DNA of 64,000 bases from Fragum whitleyi (Eukaryota > Mollusca > Bivalvia > Cardiida > Cardiidae), in the NCBI GenBank assembly GCA_948146395.1, contig OX411545.1:18534026-18598025 (forward strand). Reading direction: 5' to 3'. The notes under the pieces are model-generated. The model did not search any database. It saw only the letters and a program-made list of their open reading frames with translations, and had not been told where the DNA came from. The translations under genes and the position numbers were made by a program. Position 1 is the stretch's first letter. The number at the start of each line of letters is the position of its first letter. This document shows, in pieces, positions 51,384 to 63,159 of this stretch.

Positions 51384-53140
51384 GAACTTGTGAACTTGAA
51401 AATGATTTAAATGATTTTTTTAGAAAACTAAAATTACAAGAATTCTTTTTTGGTGACACAAGTGAAGACTTTAGCCTTGTTAGGAATAAATCGTTTTTCA
51501 ACCCTCCCCCAGGTAGAAACAAAAACCTTGATGAATATATTTCTACCACAAAATCTTTATGTTGTAGTGTATTAATTCATGATAATAAAACAAAACATAA
51601 CATTTCACTTAATCAACGTAAATCAATCAAATCTCTAACAGATGATTCATCTATTATTATTAAAGAAGCAGACAAAGGAGGCGGAATAGTTATTATGAAT
51701 AAAGAATTTTACAAAAAGAAGATTAATGAAATGCTTTCAGATGTAATCTATTATAAATCTATACCTCATGCAGATTCAGCACAAATTTTAAATTCAATAA
51801 CAAATTTGATTAAAAGTAACGAAAAGATTACTAAACAGGAAAAAGATTTTTTATTGAAATTTGAATACAAAACTAGTACTTTTTATGGACTTCCGAAAAT
51901 TCACAAAAGTTCAATTATTCAAAATATATGTGAAACTTCTAATGAGGAATATATTGAAAAAGTTGATCCATTAGATTTGAAAATGAGACCGATTGTAGCA
52001 GGTCCTTCTTGCGAAACTAGTCGACTGAGTTGTCTTTTAGACTTACTTTTAAAACCTTTTACTACAAAAGTGCAAAGCTATCTTAGAGATGATGTTGACT
52101 TTTTGAACTTTATCCCAAGTTCTGTAAAAATTGATACTGTTCTGGTATCGTTTGACATTGTAAGTCTATATACAAATATACCACATGAACTAGGTTATGA
52201 AGCTATTACGTATTGGCTAGATAAATATCCCATGCTAATTCATAGCAGATTTAATAAACTCTTTATTTTAGAAGGGTTAAAGATAGTTTTAGAAAATAAC
52301 AATTTTAGTTTTAATTCGGCATATTATAATCAATGCAAAGGTACAGCCATGGGGACAAAGGTTGCGCCGACTTATGCTACTTTAGTACTAGGATTTTTAG
52401 AAGATAGAATGTACACAAAAATTCGACATTTTAAGAATGAAGAATTTGCGAACTATGTTTACAATCAATGGAAAAGATTCCTTGATGATTGTTTTATTTT
52501 CTGGATATACTCATTAGACGAATTATCTGATTTTCACGGAATTTTGAATTCTTTACATAAAGACATAAAGTTTAAAATAGACACAAGTTCAATTAAAATG
52601 CCCTTTCTTGATGTGCTGATATTAAAAAATGGTACTGAGATAACGACAGATATATATTTTAAATCAACAGATTCAAAACAGTATTTAAATTTCAAGTCTT
52701 GTCACCCAAAGCATTGCAAAATTAATATCCCCTTCTCATTGGCTCGAAGAATTTGTATGATTGTATCCGATAAGGCTATTTTGCAATGCAGGTTAAATGA
52801 ACTCAAAGACATCTTAATTGAAAGAAAATATCCAATAGGAGTAATAGAGGCAGGAATAGAAAAAGCTATAAAAATACCAAGGACTTCTCTTTTAAAAGTA
52901 AATGAAAAAGAAGAAAATACAGTTTTACCCTATATTTCGACATTCAACCCCCGTAATAGAGAGCTATACGGGATTGTTAAGAATAATTTTGAAATTTTGC
53001 AAAATGACCAAATAATGTCAAAAATTTTAAGAGAAAATAAAGTTATCAAGTGTAAAAGGCAATTACCTAATCTTAAACAGATTTTGATCAAGTCGGAATA
53101 CAAAGAAACACATTCAAAACCTTGTGTAAAAAAAATGTAA
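51384..53140 (+). CDS. Penelope-like reverse transcriptase, 5' incomplete and frameshifted at 3' end
   Basis: Open from 51384 (in-frame TGA just upstream); the first ATG at 51695 lies inside the conserved region, since the signature 'KEADKGGGIVI' precedes it, so the true N-terminus is lost or non-ATG. Motifs: 'KMRPIVAGP', 'FDIVSLYTNIPHE' (first catalytic Asp), 'AMGTKVAPTYA', and 'RFLDDCFIFW' (catalytic Asp pair). It ends at 53140 after an A8 run: with seven As it would read on into the Cys-rich segment and GIY-YIG domain. Copies RNA into DNA for retrotransposition in active relatives. Confidence 0.92.
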
Positions 53141-53468
53141 TGAACCACGTTGCGGACTTTGTAAATATATTTTTGAGGGAGAGGTTTTTAAAATAAAAGA
53201 TAAAATTTTTCATGCAAAAGAAAACATGGATTGTACAATTAGTAATTGTTTGTATGTATTGATGTGTAATGGATGTTCTGAATTTTACATAGGACAAACT
53301 GGGGATAAATTGAGAAATAGGGTTACAATACACAAGCAACAAATTAGGGACCCATCAATAAGACAGCTACCTTTAAGTTCACATTTGGATAACTGTTCAA
53401 AAAAAGACCCAAAATTCTCAATATTCCCGTTTTATAAATTTAAAATTAATGATGTTTCCACTAGATAA
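53136..53468 (+). CDS. GIY-YIG endonuclease domain, 3' copy (frameshift and stop)
   Basis: In the +1-shifted frame relative to the reverse transcriptase. Cys cluster 'CNEPRCGLC' leads to 'CLYVLMCNGCSEFYIGQTGD' and 'LRNRVTIHK'. It ends at TAA (53466) where the inverted 5' copy reads Leu. In active Penelope elements this domain is fused to the C-terminus of the reverse transcriptase and nicks target DNA. Confidence 0.85.
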   Translation, partial: CNEPRCGLCKYIFEGEVFKIKDKIFHAKENMDCTISNCLYVLMCNGCSEFYIGQTGDKLRNRVTIHKQQIRDPSIRQLPLSSHLDNCSKKDPKFSIFPFYKFKINDVSTR

Positions 53469-53672
53469 ACAAAAGAAAAATACTTTATAAATATATTTTG
53501 TCCTAAACTGAATGTTATATGAAAATGTTTGTTTTGACGTTGACGTTGTGACGTTGTTACGTTGGTAACGTCGTTTCATTAAATTATTAACGTCGCCCTG
53601 ATGAGCAGCAGCGAAACCGGTTGGCACGTTATTAAAATTGATTTCTAGTGTCGTTTTTTGTTTTATTTATAT
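53153..53672 (+). repeat. 3' pseudo-LTR of Penelope-like element
   Basis: Starts 'cggactttgtaaatatat' and contains most of the GIY-YIG region, so part of the coding sequence is within the terminal repeat. Confidence 0.9.
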
Positions 53673-53695
53673 AATTCTTGTTCTGGTTTACTTGA

Positions 53696-54220
<525 letters not shown>

Positions 54221-54559
54221 TGAAAGGATTTGATGAAACTGGTCCCAGAAATGAATGTCTTTTAATATTTGTCACTTTAATTTTGGCGTAATCATGTGAA
54301 TATTTAGTCTTATTTTATAACCCTTAAAATAAAATTTTGACTGCGAAATAATTTCCTGTGTTATGTCTGTAGGATCCCTGTTCTAGTCCCTCTATTTATT
54401 TGTTGACATAAAAAGTATGTTCTGTTCTTTAGCTTTTTGATTGATCGCTTGATTATTTGAATGTTAACAAAGGAAAACACTTAAGAAAGTGAAATTATCT
54501 ATCAAAAGGATCTGTTACTCCTTGGTTGTATTTTACCATGCATTATCTGTCCTGGGATA

Positions 54560-56213
54560 CTCGTTAAAGTTTCAAACTCGCCCGAGACATCTAGTAGATA
54601 AATATTTTTTACCAAGTTCAAGGCCATTCAGCCAAAAAATATGGCAACTAATGTACATTCAAGGTTTTAAAACTACTGATTCCTTGACCTATTTTATGAC
54701 GCCGCTTAACCCAATTTCTAAAATGACTGAAGTTAATCTAGACAAACTATCTTACAAAGTTTCAAGATATTTGAGCCCAAAATGTGACATCCGGAGTGCA
54801 CGGCAGTTTTTCCGAGAACTTGGCCCTCTGAACTTGTTTTTGAACGAATATGACCCCCATTCGAAAACGATTGAGATATCTTCTAAACAAACATTCTGGC
54901 CAAGCATCGATACATTTGAGGCAAAATAAAGGCCTCAAATATGCGCATACGCTTGTTAGGGTTTTTTCTAAGATTTCGTCCCTTGATCCTGTCTTTGTCC
55001 CTACTTGATCGAATTTCGAACTCGCCCGAAACTTCGAATGGACAAATCCTTATAACAAAGTTTCAAGACAATTGTTCTTTTCATGAAAGTACCCTTTTTC
55101 CATGACGCAGAATAACATTCAAATCAGCTTTCATGTGTGCATTGTCACAAGAAATGTATCATCACAAAGGTCCCTCTTTAAATGAAACAACAACAAATCA
55201 CTTAGAGAGATATCGGAGAGAGGTCTACCCAAAGAGCAATCCTGAAAATAATAATTTCTATCCAAAGATTCATATCAAAGATCAAAGTGTAAGATTAATT
55301 CCTGAGAAATTTGCTTGAATTCGGACCAGTAGTTTCAGGGGATATTTAAAGTAGAATTGTTTATATTTCACCATAAGTGGTCATTTGTGCGAGTGTGTGC
55401 CGGACTTGAATGCCAATTGAACCTATGTTATCCGACAAATCCGGACTAAACAAAGGGATCTAAAAAAGCATGAGATAATCATCTTTCAAGAGATGTTGGG
55501 TTGGAATGCTTATCCTTAGTTTTCTACAAGGAAGGGTTTTTTTCCTAATAAATCACCGTATTGGACCATTTTTGGTGACTCGGTCGCATTTAGAAACTAT
55601 TTTTTCATAACGATCAGTAAAATCAAGAGGACAAAATGGTCCTAAATCGCTCATCTGAATTTTATTGGTCCAGGGGATGTGGTTGAGGAGGAGACGTTAT
55701 ACAATTCAAAGTGAAAAAAGCCACGCCTAAATGTATGAGTCAAGCAACCCTTAGGAAGGGTCACACAGGGAACATTCTGGAAAAGTTTCAATGTGATAAG
55801 CCCTGTAGCTTAGGGGAAAAAATACCCCGCCAAACCCATATTTATGGACCAATCAGAACATCGCGAATAATTCTGGAAGAGGGTCACCCAAGGAACATTG
55901 TGATCAACTTTTATTGAAATCGGCCAAGTGATTGAGGAGGAGATTTCGTTCATACATTTCAAAGTGGAAAATGCCGTGCCCTGCCACGCCCTTATTTATT
56001 TGTCAACAAAATTTCGGGAACAAGTATCGGAGAGGATCACCAAGGGAACATTCTAGAAAGTTTCATTGAAATCAGCTCAAGGGTTTAGGAAAAAATATCG
56101 ATGAAAGATTTCACAATGAAAAAATAACACGCCCATATCTTGGGACCAATTAGAATTTTGTGAAAAATTTTGAAGGCGGTCACCCAGGGAACATTCTGAG
56201 TTCATTGATTTTT

Positions 56214-56246
<33 letters not shown>

Positions 56247-57260
56247 AAAAGGGCCACTAAGGGGAACATTCTGGATAAGTTTCATTAAAATCAGCTTATT
56301 GGCTTAGAAGAAGATGTCGTTCAAAGATTTCACTGTGATAAAAATGTGACGTAAAGGCCAATCAAAATTTTGCAAATTTTTTGAAGAAGTCACTAAAGGT
56401 ACTTTCTGACAAAATTTTATTGAACTCGGCTAAGTGATTTTCGCGAACTGTTTTTGAAGAGGGTCAGCCAAGGAACATTCTGAGATTTTTTATTCATTTA
56501 TTTTAATTGGCCCAGCGGTTCAAGAAGAGAAGAAGGCTTCTCCTAAAATCTCCCCTTGAGCACGTTGTGCCCAGGTGTCCTAAGAAGGTAATCTCGAAAA
56601 GCGTGTCCTGATTATCATTCTTCTGGTGATTGGTGGAATTCTAAATGTTAGTTTTTAGAGAAAATGATGTTTTCATGTTTACCATGTGCGGCATTTTTGG
56701 TGATGTGACAGCCAATAGAACCTAGGTTATCATCCAAGTGAGGATTTATTGTGAGCATATCCCAAGAATAACCCCTGTGAAGTTTACTAGAATTCCGAGC
56801 AGTATTTTCAGTAGGTAAGTTTTCTTTTTAATATTTTACAACATGCTGCCATTTATGGATGACGCAACAGCCTGTAGTACCCAAGTTTTCAACCTGATCC
56901 AAGTTATTAGCCTGGTCAGCATGAATTGAAGGAATCTGAACGAACTTGTTACGAGGATCGGTTCTGTGACGTTTGATGAATTCAGTCCAGTTGTTTCAGA
57001 GAAGAAGATTTTTTTTTGATTTCACTAAGTAGGGCCTTTTTGGCGGATTCGAGTCTGAAGCACCCAGGTTATTAATCCAGTCAGGATTTTGCGAAGGAAC
57101 CTGAAAGCGTATGTCCCAATGATATTTCGTTTGAAATGTAGTTTACTTTTGGAAAGAAGTTTCAGAGAAGAAGATGTTTACAAAGATAACGGACGGACGC
57201 ATGACGGACACCAGGCCTTCAATATAGCCTCACTGACTCTAAAGACAAAACAATGTAAAT
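54560..57260 (+). repeat. Long diverged tandem-core (pearl-like) repeat region
   Basis: Recurring words: 'aactcgcccga', 'gggtcacccaaggaacatt', 'cattgaaatcggccaagtg', 'gaggaggagat'. An internal start 'caagaggacaaaatggtcc' lies at about 55625 and a 3' end 'acggacggacgcatgacgg' at about 57190. Includes a T27 tract at 56218-56245. Same class as 27360-29028. The 146-codon frame at 54489-54929 overlaps its edge. Confidence 0.65.
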
Positions 57261-57545
57261 GTAAAACACGCCTTCTCCTGTTTTATAAAAATTTTCTTGG
57301 GACTTTCATACTGATTTAAAAATGATTCAATTCAATTATAGTTGCCTTGAGACAGAAAACAATGTTATCTCTATATTATGCAAATAGATATTTTGTGTAT
57401 GATATAAAAGAAAACATTATATATATCAAAATTGAGGTGACTTTGAGGAAAACACACGCAAGATCTATACTTGTCAGTTAAACAGTTTTTCCTTTAGTGC
57501 TAGGCACTCGTGAAAATATAACTTCTCTTGTTCACAAAGTAAAAG

Positions 57546-57822
57546 CCGCCGTCATAGCGCTGTTTGTAGCGCGTCGGACTATTAATCTAGAGGCCCCGGG
57601 TTCGATCCCCGATGGCGGCACTCATTCTTCCCAACTAATAGTCTTTCACCAATGGGTTGATAATCGTAGACCTATGTGAGATAGTAGCTGGAGGATAGGA
57701 ATAGATGTGATGGTTGTACTGGTGAGAGAAATACCAGGAATTTATTGTTAACCCCAGCCACCGCGATATACCTAAAACAATGTTGAAAGCGGCGTTAAAC
57801 TCCATTCAATCAATCACCAAAT
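57546..57822 (+). repeat. SINE-N copy
   Basis: tRNA head 'gccgccgtcatagcgctgt' and 'cgggttcgatccccgatgg', body 'aatcgtagacctatgtgag', tail 'ccattcaatcaatca'. Confidence 0.87.
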
Positions 57823-58847
57823 GAAAGATTGAACGATCATACCTTAAACACAGATACACAGTGGTCGTCATTAGAGGGGGTAAAGACAATCAAAAATCCT
57901 TAATTTCAATAAAACCCTATGTTGTGGCAGGGTTTTCCCTCTATGTTCAAAACTGGTGGGTCATTTTGCCACATTATGACCCCCTTTAAACTAGATAAAG
58001 AATGTCTCCTTGACAATTTTGGGGGTCATTTCAAAAAAGGGGGTCGAAATTCAAAGAAACAGGGGGTCATTGAAAACCCTGTTGTGGGTACTCATTTGAG
58101 CCGTCTCGGAGAGACGTTTATAATGAGTACTAACAATAAAGGATTTAATTAAGAAATAATGAATCATTTTAATTTGAAAACCAAAATATCCCCCTCTATA
58201 TGTAGCTCTGATACATACCGGTACAAAGTATGAAAGTCCTCCACATCTTGGCGCTTTCATAAACGAATCGAAAACTTTATTTTTCACTTAAATCAGCGTT
58301 TTTATGTAAAGTTCAACTGATATTTTTTTAAATCGCACATGCGATCAAGGTAATCAGTATACGTCAAGATTGAGATGTCGAACAATCACTTATGCAAACA
58401 CTGATCTATATATTACATACTTGGTTAGGTTTTGCCGAATTATCCATGTGTGCAAAAGATTCTTAACCATGGGGTAAATACTCACTTGTCGCACGATTAA
58501 TTGGCAAATACAACTGGTAGATGATTACAAAGGAGCTTTACTTCAAACATCTATATTCATTGTCACCATTTTTTTCGGATTCTAGAATTTCAGGATCTTG
58601 GTCTCAAAATAAATAAATAAATTAATAAATAAATAGAAACTAAATCTACTATTGATGTTCCCAACCCAACTTCAAGTGAACTGGAAGGAACCCCAGAGAT
58701 AGCTTCGCATGTATCGTTGATTTTCATTTGGCATATTAAAAAACCATGGTCTATTCGTGCGGCAGGACTCGTGTATCCTCCTATTTCTCTCTCGTAGTTG
58801 GTTACATATATGAATGAAACACACAGCTGGGGGCTACAGCTGTGTGT

Positions 58848-59050
58848 CCGTGGTCTAGGGGTAGAGCGTCGGCCTCTTGACCCAAAGGTCCTGAGTTCGA
58901 TTCCCGGGAGCGGCTATCGATCTTGGTTCTTTCATAGGCCCACACCTTCGGCGCGAGTACTGGTGATTTTTCCAGGAAGCAGAATCGAGAGGGATTAATC
59001 TAAGTTGTAAGAACTTGTTTCCCAATCGATGTAAAATAAATAGGTTTAAA
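58848..59050 (+). repeat. tRNA-headed SINE of a second type (candidate)
   Basis: Head with box A 'gtggtctaggggtagagcg' and box B 'gagttcgattcccgggagc'. The body, unlike SINE-N, reads 'ggttctttcataggcccac' and 'aatcgagagggattaatct'. Only one copy was seen, so the SINE call is tentative. Confidence 0.5.
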
Positions 59051-59328
59051 CCGAATGAAACACACAGAGACCTATATCTTGCAATCACACTCACTGTCAT
59101 TGCCCCTTTAAATTGACAGAATTAAAGTATATTGTAAGTGACATTATATCAAGACTTTCAGAACATAACTTAACAAGACAACAATAAGGAACATTTATCG
59201 ATCCATTATAAGGACTTATCTCAGCAACTTGCTTTTACCATGATTTAGCCGAGCAATAAACAAGCACCATACAAGCAAGCAATGTAAGACTTTTAATGTT
59301 ATTCAATGCATCCTTAGCAGCGGCAATA

Positions 59329-59600
59329 GCGCAGTTGGTAGCGCGCCGGACTTCTAATCCAGGGGTCTATATTTGCACGGGTTCGATCCCCGGCCGCGGC
59401 ACTTATCCTTTCCGACATTTGTCTTCCACCAATGGGTAGATAATCGTAAACCTATGTGGAATAGCAACTGGAGGCTAGGAAAGGGATGTGGTGGTAGTAC
59501 TGGTGTGAGAAATACCAGGAATCCATCGTTAGGTGCTCCAGTCGTCGCGATATAACTGAGAGATTGGTGAAAGCGACGTAAAACCCCAATTCAAATCAAA
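59329..59600 (+). repeat. SINE-N copy with altered tRNA head
   Basis: Box A 'caatagcgcagttggtagc', box B 'cgggttcgatccccggccg', and a 10- to 12-base insertion between anticodon arm and box B ('tctatatttgca'). Body and 3' end as in 43621-43905. Confidence 0.85.
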
Positions 59601-59805
59601 TCAATGCATCCTTTCGCATATCTGGGGCAAGATTACCTGCAGTCCATAGACTGGTAACCTACGCTGATACTATTACTTGTGCACGGTATATACGTCGATG
59701 GTCAGTTGATGTAGTCCCCAGCTGTGTAGAAGATAAGATTTCGTTCATTTTGACCAAAATATTTTTTCAGCCAATAAGGATATTTATTCAAATTGTAACA
59801 GAAAC

Positions 59806-60779
59806 AAGAGGACCATGATGTTCCTATATCGCTCACATGAGTTAGTTAACTCATAACTTGTCACCCATTTTATAAAAACTAGAAATTATTTGATGTACAT
59901 TTATGATGATTTTGAAAGAATCAGACTTATTTCGTCCTACTGCAATTTTATAATTTTTTTTTATTTCGTATTTTTTCCAACATTTCTCTTACCATGGCAA
60001 CCAAAGTTATTCAGATCGAATTGAATTCTTTTAACAATTTTATTAGACCTACACCTTAAGGACATCCCTATCAAGTTAAAAATTGATTGGCCCAATGGTT
60101 TAGAAGAAGATGAATTTGTTTTTAGATTTCCAGCATTTTGTTTTGCCTTTCCATTACCATGGAAACCAGAGTTTTTGATGGAATAAAATTCATTCAACAA
60201 CTTTGGTAGAGCTTCACTAAAGGATCATCCCTGCCAAGTTTCAGCTTGATTGGCCAGGTAGTATAGGGGAAGTATATTTTTTAAGATTATTGGCAAATTT
60301 CGGCCATTTTTCAGCCTCTCCGTTGTCATGGAAACCAGAGTTTTTGAGGAAAGTAAATTCTATGAACAACTTATGAAGAGCTTCACCAAAGAATCATCCC
60401 TACCAAGTTTCAGCATGATTGGCCAAGTGGTCTTGGAGGAGAAGATTTTTTAAGATTTTCAGCAATTTTTTGCCATTTTTCAGCTTTTTCGTTACCATGG
60501 AAACCAGACTTTCAATGAAATTTAATTTTTTTAACAACTTTTTAACAGCTTCGCCCAAGAAACATCCCTGTCTAATTTCAGCTTGATTGGCCAATAGGTT
60601 AAGGAGGAGAAGAATTTTTTCTTAGTTCTTAGCTAATCTGTTTGGCATTAAGTGCCAGCGGAGCGTTGTTGTCCCTCTCATGTCTCTTGTTGATCATGAG
60701 ATCGGACATACAATTAGGTCTCGTTTTCCTTTTATTACCCGCTTATAATGCATTTGCTTATGAAAATGAAATAAAAATC
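59806..60779 (+). repeat. Repeat D copy 2 with family start
   Basis: Starts 'caagaggaccatgatgttc'. From 59911 it is nearly identical to 49844-50709, with four diverged cores each holding 'gaaaccagagtttt' and 'catccctgccaagtttcag', and a 3' end 'gagatcggacatacaatta' to 'gaaatgaaataaaaat'. Frames on the minus strand repeat between both copies because the DNA repeats; they are not evidence of a protein. Confidence 0.8.
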
Positions 60780-61223
60780 TTCCGATCGTTTGAACCCCCC
60801 TCCCGAATCCCCTCAATCAGCAAGTGAAATAAAGTTTGACTGGCGAGCCTTCCTCAATCTATCGATATTGGGGTATCGGAGGGTAGCGTAGGTGGAACAG
60901 GCTAACCAGTCAAAGATGTATAGTTTACGTCCAGTCTAAAGAGAACAACAACAACACTGTTGAAAATTATTGGCGGTACCCATTCACTGAACAGCTGAAA
61001 TATGTATATTATACATGTATAAGTAAGTTCTAGAATCCTGAAAGAGCTTTTATGCAACGGAAATGGTAAGATAAGATTGAATAATCTTCACTGGACGAAG
61101 TCCAGAGAGCCATTGTCATGGCCCTTTGTGCGCCAATGTGTGCGCGAAACCTTTTCTAGGGCACAGGGTATGTCCAGGTGATTTTTTTAAAACATACTAC
61201 ACAGTGTTACCAAAACCCCCCAA

Positions 61224-63134
61224 ATGGGGTTGATTATACCCCGAATTGAAGCTTGTACCCCCATTTTTTTCAAACAGCCTTCTTTTTGTTATATAGAAGG
61301 GGTACATAAGATATCTCATAAAAAAAGTGGTTTATTTGCAGACAAATATTTAGCGAATGCTGCTAGAAGCGATTATAAAAATGTTTTGTATACAGCAAAA
61401 GCAGACTATGAAAATACACTTGTTGATAACCTGAAAGACAATCCGAAATTATTTTTCAACTACGCTAGAAATTTTCAGAGAACATCGTCTTCAATAGATA
61501 AATTGTTTGATGAAGATAAAAACGAAATCAAAGGTGACAGAGACAAAGCTAATCTATTGAACTCCTTTTTTGCGTCTGTTCAAACTAAGGAGGATCCTCT
61601 ATTGAGCAGTTTACCTATCAACGACCCACATGTTACAGAAAACATTAAATTTCAACATATTTCTTCTGTTATGGTATTGAAGAAGATACAACTTTTAAAG
61701 TTCCATAAAGCCTGTGGTCCAGACAATATACATGTTAACGTTTTGAAGAGAGTTCCTTCAGTTTCAGTCCCTTTATGTCATATTTTCAACAGATCGGTTT
61801 ATACAGGAGTGGTGCCTCAAGACTGGAGAGACAGTAACATTAACCCATTACATAAAAAAGGGTCTCGAAAATTGTGTGACAATTATCGTCCTGTAACATT
61901 GACTTCTCAAGTTGTTAAGATTCTAGAACGTATACTGCTGGATCAAATATCAGAGCATTTACTTCATAACAATATCATTTCTTGTGACCAACATGGTTTT
62001 CAAAATCGGTGCTCTTGTGTTACTCAGCTGTTGGAATCCCTTAATGATTGGACATTATCATATGATGAAAAGATACAGACTGATTTTATATACCTGGATT
62101 TCTCTAAGGCATTTGATTCGGTTGCACATCAACGTCTACTATTTAAATTATCACACTATGGTGTAAATGGGTACATTAAAAATTGGATTGAAGCCTTTTT
62201 GAAAGGTAGAAGACAAAGGGTAGTTCTAAGGAATGGCATCTCTGACTGGACTAGTGTATTTAGTGGAGTCCCTCAAGGCTCTATTTTAGGACCTATTTTA
62301 TTTGTCCTATTTGTAAATGACTTGCCTTCCTCTGTGGCTGCAACAGCTAAGCTGTTCGCAGATGATACAAAACTTTATCGTCAAATTACTTCCCGTTCTG
62401 ACTGTCAACTTTTGCAAGATGACCTAAACACATTATCTGCTTGGTCCAAATTATGGCTACTGAATTTTAATGCATCGAAGTGTGTAGTTTTAAAAATTCG
62501 GTCCGCTATAGAGTTTATTTATACCCTGAATGGATTCGATTTGGAAACAGTTACAGAACAAAAAGATCTGGGTGTTCTCATTTCCAATGATCTACAACCA
62601 AGACAACATATATTAAATATCACCAAGAAAGCTAATCAGAGAATCGGGATGATTAAAAGATGTTTCACCAATATTACTCAAAGAAAAATTTCAACACTAT
62701 TCATCACAATGATTAGGCCACTATTGGAGTACGCCTCGGTAGTTTGGCAACCTCATTTAAAAAAAGATATCCAACTATTACAAAAGGTGCAAGACAGATG
62801 TTTAACCTTATGCCCTAATCCACCTATATTTGAAAGTCTTGAGAACAGAAGGCATCAGATTGACCTCATTGAAACCTACAAGATTCTCCATAATAAATAC
62901 AAGTGTGATCCTGAAAATTTTTTTACTGTGCCGAACAGAGATCTTTGTGGTCATTCCTTTAAATTGCATAAGGTTAATACCAATAGTGATGTGAGGAAGT
63001 TCTTTTTCACAAATTGCGTAATAACTCCATGGAATTCCTTGGATGACAATACAGTCTGCGCACCAAGTGGAAACTCATTTAAGAGAAGATTGAGAGTCAC
63101 ACCTCAAGGAAAGAGTGACTCATGTCCCAAGTAA
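61224..63134 (+). CDS. Non-LTR retrotransposon (LINE) reverse transcriptase, 5'-truncated
   Basis: 636 codons without a stop. Order: pre-RT segment 'LFFNYARNF' and 'LLNSFFASV'; 'DNYRPVTLTSQVVKILERIL'; 'QHGFQNRCSCVTQLL'; catalytic 'FIYLDFSKAFDSV'; 'GVPQGSILGPILFVLFVND'; catalytic 'KLFADDTKLY'; thumb region; C-terminal 'VWQPHLKKDIQLLQKVQDR'. The style fits the CR1/Jockey-like group. The apurinic endonuclease that normally precedes it is absent, so the element is 5'-truncated, probably by incomplete reverse transcription, and the first 30-odd residues may be flanking sequence. The 3' tail (AAGTAACC)n starts about 10 bases before the stop. Confidence 0.92.
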   Translation: MGLIIPRIEACTPIFFKQPSFCYIEGVHKISHKKSGLFADKYLANAARSDYKNVLYTAKADYENTLVDNLKDNPKLFFNYARNFQRTSSSIDKLFDEDKNEIKGDRDKANLLNSFFASVQTKEDPLLSSLPINDPHVTENIKFQHISSVMVLKKIQLLKFHKACGPDNIHVNVLKRVPSVSVPLCHIFNRSVYTGVVPQDWRDSNINPLHKKGSRKLCDNYRPVTLTSQVVKILERILLDQISEHLLHNNIISCDQHGFQNRCSCVTQLLESLNDWTLSYDEKIQTDFIYLDFSKAFDSVAHQRLLFKLSHYGVNGYIKNWIEAFLKGRRQRVVLRNGISDWTSVFSGVPQGSILGPILFVLFVNDLPSSVAATAKLFADDTKLYRQITSRSDCQLLQDDLNTLSAWSKLWLLNFNASKCVVLKIRSAIEFIYTLNGFDLETVTEQKDLGVLISNDLQPRQHILNITKKANQRIGMIKRCFTNITQRKISTLFITMIRPLLEYASVVWQPHLKKDIQLLQKVQDRCLTLCPNPPIFESLENRRHQIDLIETYKILHNKYKCDPENFFTVPNRDLCGHSFKLHKVNTNSDVRKFFFTNCVITPWNSLDDNTVCAPSGNSFKRRLRVTPQGKSDSCPK

Positions 63135-63153
63135 CCAAGTAACCAAGTAACCA
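63124..63153. repeat. (AAGTAACC)n tail of the LINE
   Basis: Three to four copies of an 8-mer directly at the end of the LINE frame. Such short tandem tails mark the 3' end of several LINE groups. Confidence 0.75.
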
Positions 63154-63159
63154 TGCATG

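Larger units (their letters stand above)
50862..53672 (+). mobile_element. Penelope-like retroelement with inverted terminal repeats
   Basis: About 2.8 kb. Central reverse transcriptase frame on the plus strand, GIY-YIG endonuclease region in the 3' repeat, and an inverted copy of that repeat at the 5' end. Flanked on both sides by (TA)n. Reverse transcriptase plus GIY-YIG and no other endonuclease defines the Penelope class; terminal pseudo-LTRs in either orientation are known for it. The element is inactive as it stands, because the reverse transcriptase and endonuclease are frameshifted and the 3' endonuclease copy has a stop. Confidence 0.92.

Noticed and set aside
54489..54929. 146-codon plus-strand frame with a hydrophobic N-terminus
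   Set aside because: It overlaps the tandem-core repeat region; its middle shares 'aactcgcccga' with the repeat unit at about 55020. No domain recognised, so treated as a chance frame.
59961..60200. Minus-strand frame conserved at 49881-50129 (about 80 codons)
   Set aside because: The conservation is due to DNA duplication of repeat D; the frame crosses tandem cores and shows no protein-like constraint.
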